The notes beneath the pieces were generated by a model. The model was not told the DNA's origin. It saw only the letters and a program-made list of their open reading frames with translations, and searched no databases. A program made the position numbers and the translations under genes. A DNA stretch of 64,000 nt. Source: Pontixanthobacter aquaemixtae. GTDB taxonomy: Bacteria > Pseudomonadota > Alphaproteobacteria > Sphingomonadales > Sphingomonadaceae. The stretch lies in assembly GCF_009827395.1 (NCBI RefSeq), contig NZ_WTYX01000001.1, forward strand, positions 708,001 to 772,000, read 5' to 3'. This document shows positions 60,869-64,000 of this stretch, piece after piece; the first letter of the stretch is position 1; every line of letters starts with the position of its first letter.

Positions 60869-62002
60869 TTACTGACGATCATCTGTTTTATATTCGGCGT
60901 TATGTTCGCCCAAATGCGGGGTAGGCCCCGCTACTTTGCCCGGTGTGCGGGAAAACCAGGTTGGAACGCCCGGATAGCGGATGGTTCCTTCTTTGCTTTC
61001 TACATTTTCGAAGAAGCCTATCGCATTAAGATGAGGGTCGTCGAACAGATCGTCAGTCGATTTCACCCGCGCGCAGGGTATCTGGAGAGGCTCGAGGAAA
61101 TCGAGCCATTCCTGTGTCGTGCGTTCAGCGAATGTCTCCCCTAACAAGCCATAAATTCGGTCGATATGCTTGGCGCGTTTTTTGAGAGTATCGAATTCTT
61201 CGCTTTGCCATGCGGGTTGCAGCGACTTCATGAACGCATCCCAATGTTTGTCGTTATAAATGAGCGCGGCGACGTAGCCGTCCCGTGTCTTGTAGGGACG
61301 GCGGTTGGGAGAGACGGCCCGGTGATAATGGGCCGGGCCCAGCGGAGGATCGAACAGCTTGCCACTCGCATGTTCGACCAGCATGAAACTGCTCATCGCT
61401 TCGAACATTCCGATTTCGACTTCCTGCCCTTCGCCCGTCCGCGCGCGATGAAACAGAGCAGCCAATGTGGCATACAGGGCGTGAAGCCCGGCGACTTTGT
61501 CCGCCATGATCGTCGCCGCGAAACCTGGCTCCCCGTTCATCAGCCCCTGCACGTGCGGAATGCCGCACTCAGCCTGAATGGTGTCATCATAGGCAGGCTT
61601 GTCTCCGTCTGGCCCACGTCGGGAATAGCCATAGCAATTGGTATAGATGATATCGGGCTTGATCGCGCTGACCGACGGATAGTCGAAGCCCAGCTTTGCA
61701 ATTGCCTTACCGCGCATGGAATGGATGAACACGTCGGCGTCGGCGATCAGATTTTTGAGTACCTCGCAATGCGCAGGATCACGCAAATCGAGTTCGATGC
61801 TCTTCTTGCCGCGATTGATATTGGTGAACACCCCGCCAAGGTCTTCGCTCGGCCCCGCATTGATGAAACGCGTTGCATCGCCGCCGGGCGGTTCGATTTT
61901 GATCACGTCTGCGCCGAGGTCAGCAAGGATCTGGGTCGCATAGGGCCCGAATACCATGCTTGTCAGATCGACGACGCGTACATCTTTGAGTGGTCCAGCC
62001 AA
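60869..62002 (-). CDS. class III CoA-transferase (CaiB/BaiF family)
   Basis: CaiB/BaiF (family III) CoA-transferase, 377 aa: moves CoA from one acyl-CoA to a free acid. The N-terminus is PLKDVRVVDLTSMVFGPYAT, with DLGADVIKIEPPGGDATR and NRGKKSIELDLRD. The catalytic Asp should be in PAYDDTIQAECG. GFFENVESKEGTIRYPGVP is the usual C-terminal part. Start TTG 62002 has AGGTCG close upstream; no ATG fits, so the start is moderately sure. It lies 166 bp from the divergent acyl-CoA dehydrogenase at 62169. It probably activates the acid substrate of this branch without ATP cost. Confidence 0.91.
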   Translation of the reverse strand: MAGPLKDVRVVDLTSMVFGPYATQILADLGADVIKIEPPGGDATRFINAGPSEDLGGVFTNINRGKKSIELDLRDPAHCEVLKNLIADADVFIHSMRGKAIAKLGFDYPSVSAIKPDIIYTNCYGYSRRGPDGDKPAYDDTIQAECGIPHVQGLMNGEPGFAATIMADKVAGLHALYATLAALFHRARTGEGQEVEIGMFEAMSSFMLVEHASGKLFDPPLGPAHYHRAVSPNRRPYKTRDGYVAALIYNDKHWDAFMKSLQPAWQSEEFDTLKKRAKHIDRIYGLLGETFAERTTQEWLDFLEPLQIPCARVKSTDDLFDDPHLNAIGFFENVESKEGTIRYPGVPTWFSRTPGKVAGPTPHLGEHNAEYKTDDRQ

Positions 62003-62168
62003 TTCGACCTCATAGGTTGGTTGTTGTTGCCAGCCAACGGCTAGAACATGAGCGTAACAATTCCAATGCGATTGAACTTCGCCACACCGATATCGTGTTG
62101 CGCGCCGATTGTGGGCCTTTTAAGCCGCTGCTACCGCAAGCCACCCAAACCAATGAGGTGCGCGTGCA

Positions 62169-63335
62169 GTGGATTACGCCTTGAACGAAGAACAGCAAGA
62201 GCTACGCGAGGCGGTCTTAAGGCTGTGCAGCGATTTCACCGATGAATATTGGCTGGATCGCGATGAAAGCGGTGAATTCCCCTTTGAATTCCACCGGACT
62301 CTGGCCGAAGCAGGCTGGCTAGGCATTGCGATGCCGGAATCGGTTGGGGGTTCGGGACTGGGCATAACCGAAGCCGCGATCATGATGCAGGCGGTTGCGG
62401 AATCCGGCGGCGGAATGACGGCCGCATCGAGCATTCATGGCCCCGTTTTCAGTCTGGAGCCAATTGCCCGCTTCGGCACGGAAGAGCAGCAACAACGCAT
62501 GATCCCGCCGGTCCTCTCCGGCGAGGAGAAGATGTGCTTCGGTGTGACCGAACCCAATGTCGGTCTCGACACCACCAGGCTCAAGACGTTGGCCGTTCGC
62601 GAAGAGGGCGGGTATCGCGTCAACGGTGAAAAGATCTGGATCACCAATGCGCATGTCGCCGACAAGATTATGCTGCTCGCGCGTACGACACCGCTAGAGG
62701 ACGTAGAGAAGAAAACGCAGGGCCTATCCCTGTTCTATACCAGTCTCGACAAGTCCAAGGTGGAAACCCGCCTGATCCCTAAAATGGGACGACACGCAGT
62801 CGGGTCGAACATGCTGTTCATCAATGATCTTTGGATCCCCGAGGAAGACAGGATTGGCGCCGAAGGTGACGGGTTCAAGATCATCCTTCAAGGCCTGAAT
62901 CCGGAGCGGATTCTCCTTGGAGCCGAAGCGGTTGGGCTGGGCAGGGTGGCGATCAAACGCGCTGCGCAATATGCGCGGGAGCGGGTGGTTTTCGATCGCC
63001 CGATCGGAATGAATCAGGGCATCCAGCACCCGCTCGCCAAATGTTGGGCGCAGGTTGAAGCGGCCAATCTCATGGTCATGCAAGGGGCGGCCAAATTCGA
63101 TGCGAACGAGGAATGCGGAGTAGAGGCGAATGCGGGCAAATACCTTGCTGCTGAAGCCGGATTTGAAGCCTGTCACACCGCCATGCTAACGCTTGGCGGG
63201 ATGGGTTATGCGAAGGAATATCACCTTGAACGCTATCTGCGCGAAGTGCTGATTCCGCGAACTGCCCCAATCAGTCCGCATATGATCCTCAACTACCTCG
63301 CCGAGCGCGTGCTCGAGCTGCCTAAATCATACTGA
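62169..63335 (+). CDS. acyl-CoA dehydrogenase
   Basis: Acyl-CoA dehydrogenase of 388 aa, single-chain type. Motifs: MCFGVTEPNVGLDTTRLKT, VNGEKIWITNAHVADKIML, and LNPERILLGAEAVGLGRV with a Glu at the alternative catalytic position. The C-terminus has LGGMGYAKEYHLERYLREVL followed by IPRTAPISPHMI, a variant of the usual YEGTSEIQ segment. GTG 62169 is the start, with GAGG upstream. It lies opposite the CoA-transferase and 14 bp before the CitE-like gene on the same strand, so it likely acts on the acyl-CoA made by the CoA-transferase. Confidence 0.91.
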   Translation: MDYALNEEQQELREAVLRLCSDFTDEYWLDRDESGEFPFEFHRTLAEAGWLGIAMPESVGGSGLGITEAAIMMQAVAESGGGMTAASSIHGPVFSLEPIARFGTEEQQQRMIPPVLSGEEKMCFGVTEPNVGLDTTRLKTLAVREEGGYRVNGEKIWITNAHVADKIMLLARTTPLEDVEKKTQGLSLFYTSLDKSKVETRLIPKMGRHAVGSNMLFINDLWIPEEDRIGAEGDGFKIILQGLNPERILLGAEAVGLGRVAIKRAAQYARERVVFDRPIGMNQGIQHPLAKCWAQVEAANLMVMQGAAKFDANEECGVEANAGKYLAAEAGFEACHTAMLTLGGMGYAKEYHLERYLREVLIPRTAPISPHMILNYLAERVLELPKSY

Positions 63336-63349
63336 GGGAGCCAGATCTG

Positions 63350-64000
63350 ATGCCGCAGGACCAATCCTTGCCAATGCGCTCCTGGCTGTTTTCGCCGGGC
63401 GACAGCGAAAAGAAGATGACCAAGGCCGCACAAGGCGCTGCCGATATCGTGATCTTCGATCTGGAAGATGCCGTTGCAACCGAGAACAAGCCGATGGCTC
63501 GCCAGATGGTGCATGATTTTCTCGTGTCGCACGCACAAGAGCGGCAACGTCTTTGGGTGCGGGTCAATCCGCTCGATGGGCCTTACACGCTAGGCGATCT
63601 TGCTGCGATAATGCCGGGAAAGCCGGGCGGGATCATGCTGCCCAAAGTGTATGGCCGGCAGGATGCAGAGGCTCTCGATCATTATTTGTCCGCGCTCGAA
63701 GTTGCCAATGGCATAGAAGAAGGCACAACGCCGGTGATCGTGCTTGTTACCGAAACGTCTGAAAGCATGTTTCACGCAGGCGATTTCAAGGGCGTGCGCC
63801 GATTGATCGCAATGACATGGGGCGCCGAAGACCTTGCGGACTCGATCGGTGCAAGCTCCAACGTCAATGAGGACGGAAGCTATTCGTTCACTTATGAATT
63901 GGCGCGCAGCATGTGTTTGCTCGGCGCTTCGAAAGCCGGAGTGGCGCCGATAGAGACTATTCAGGGCGATTTTCGCGATCTGGAAAAGCTGCGCAAACGG
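63350..64000 (+). CDS. CitE/HpcH-HpaI family lyase, 3' end outside window
   Basis: N-terminal 217 codons of a HpcH/HpaI aldolase/citrate lyase beta-subunit-like (CitE) protein; the frame is open at the right edge. Motifs: RSWLFSPGDSEKKMTKAA, VIFDLEDAVAT, RLWVRVNPLDGPYTLGDL, GGIMLPKV and WGAEDLADSIGAS, with the metal-binding Asp/Glu pattern of the family. A GAGGGAG site precedes ATG 63350. Members cleave 3-hydroxyacyl-CoA or citramalyl/malyl-CoA type esters. It follows the acyl-CoA dehydrogenase by 14 bp and probably works with it, after dehydrogenation and hydration. Confidence 0.9.
   Translation, partial: MPQDQSLPMRSWLFSPGDSEKKMTKAAQGAADIVIFDLEDAVATENKPMARQMVHDFLVSHAQERQRLWVRVNPLDGPYTLGDLAAIMPGKPGGIMLPKVYGRQDAEALDHYLSALEVANGIEEGTTPVIVLVTETSESMFHAGDFKGVRRLIAMTWGAEDLADSIGASSNVNEDGSYSFTYELARSMCLLGASKAGVAPIETIQGDFRDLEKLRKR

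Noticed and set aside
1-64000. tRNA, rRNA, CRISPR, insertion sequence, integrase or phage genes
   Set aside because: None was seen on either strand; no transposase-like frame, clover-leaf or regular spaced repeat was found.

Overview
The window looks like chromosomal DNA of a sphingomonad-type alphaproteobacterium (Sphingomonadales; Erythrobacteraceae is a guess). This rests on family content: large TonB-dependent receptors of the sphingomonad type, spinster-like and GPH-type transporters beside acyl-CoA dehydrogenases, frequent TTG/GTG starts, tight overlapping operons and a moderately high GC content. I see no rRNA, tRNA, CRISPR, insertion sequence, phage gene or replication origin. I recognise 48 protein genes; the first (TonB receptor) and last (CitE-like lyase) run off the ends.

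Layout. (1) 1-7.5 kb: two paralogous TonB-dependent receptors point at each other around a secreted carboxylesterase, with clear terminators. (2) 7.8-12.4 kb, minus strand: serine hydrolase, FadB-like bifunctional beta-oxidation enzyme, MFS transporter. (3) 12.6-16.9 kb, plus strand: thiolase, acyl-CoA synthetase and a regulator made of two fused TetR units. (4) 16.9-24.8 kb, minus strand: ACAD10/11-like acyl-CoA dehydrogenase, two tandem GPH transporters, a two-subunit acyl-CoA dehydrogenase pair, MFS transporter. (5) 25-31.3 kb: a divergon of a DUF1552 protein, a DUF1587/1595/1592/1588/1585 protein with a haem motif and an unrecognised membrane-anchored protein, facing a TetR regulator and a triheme cytochrome c, with a 17-bp palindrome between. 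(6) 31.3-34.8 kb: a Cys-form UGSC-family protein, its partner and an SDR, opposite a LysR regulator. (7) 35-40.5 kb, plus strand: an exported hydrolase-like protein, a ThDP enzyme, an SDR and a ferredoxin-like-fold protein.

(8) 40.5-50.3 kb, minus strand: a nine-gene operon with a Rieske oxygenase carrying a long N-terminal extension, CoA ligase, KstD-like flavoprotein, two SDRs (one lacking the catalytic Tyr), a crotonase-fold protein resembling 6-oxocamphor hydrolase, two SnoaL-like proteins and an MFS transporter. (9) 50.5-56 kb: DUF1214 protein, SnoaL-like protein and class II aldolase (plus); hydroxyisobutyrate-dehydrogenase-like enzyme and DUF3604 protein (minus). (10) 56-64 kb: a second two-subunit acyl-CoA dehydrogenase, GabD-like aldehyde dehydrogenase, class III CoA-transferase with MFS transporter, a single acyl-CoA dehydrogenase and a CitE-like lyase.

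Together the genes read as a catabolic island for a bulky hydrophobic substrate, probably alicyclic (steroid- or terpenoid-like): outer-membrane uptake and ester cleavage, oxygenation, dehydrogenation, retro-Claisen C-C cleavage, CoA activation and beta-oxidation with two-subunit acyl-CoA dehydrogenases. The substrate is inferred, not read from the sequence. The least explained parts are the DUF1552/DUF1592/triheme cytochrome divergon, the UGSC module, and the Rieske operon with its 6-oxocamphor-hydrolase-like enzyme.
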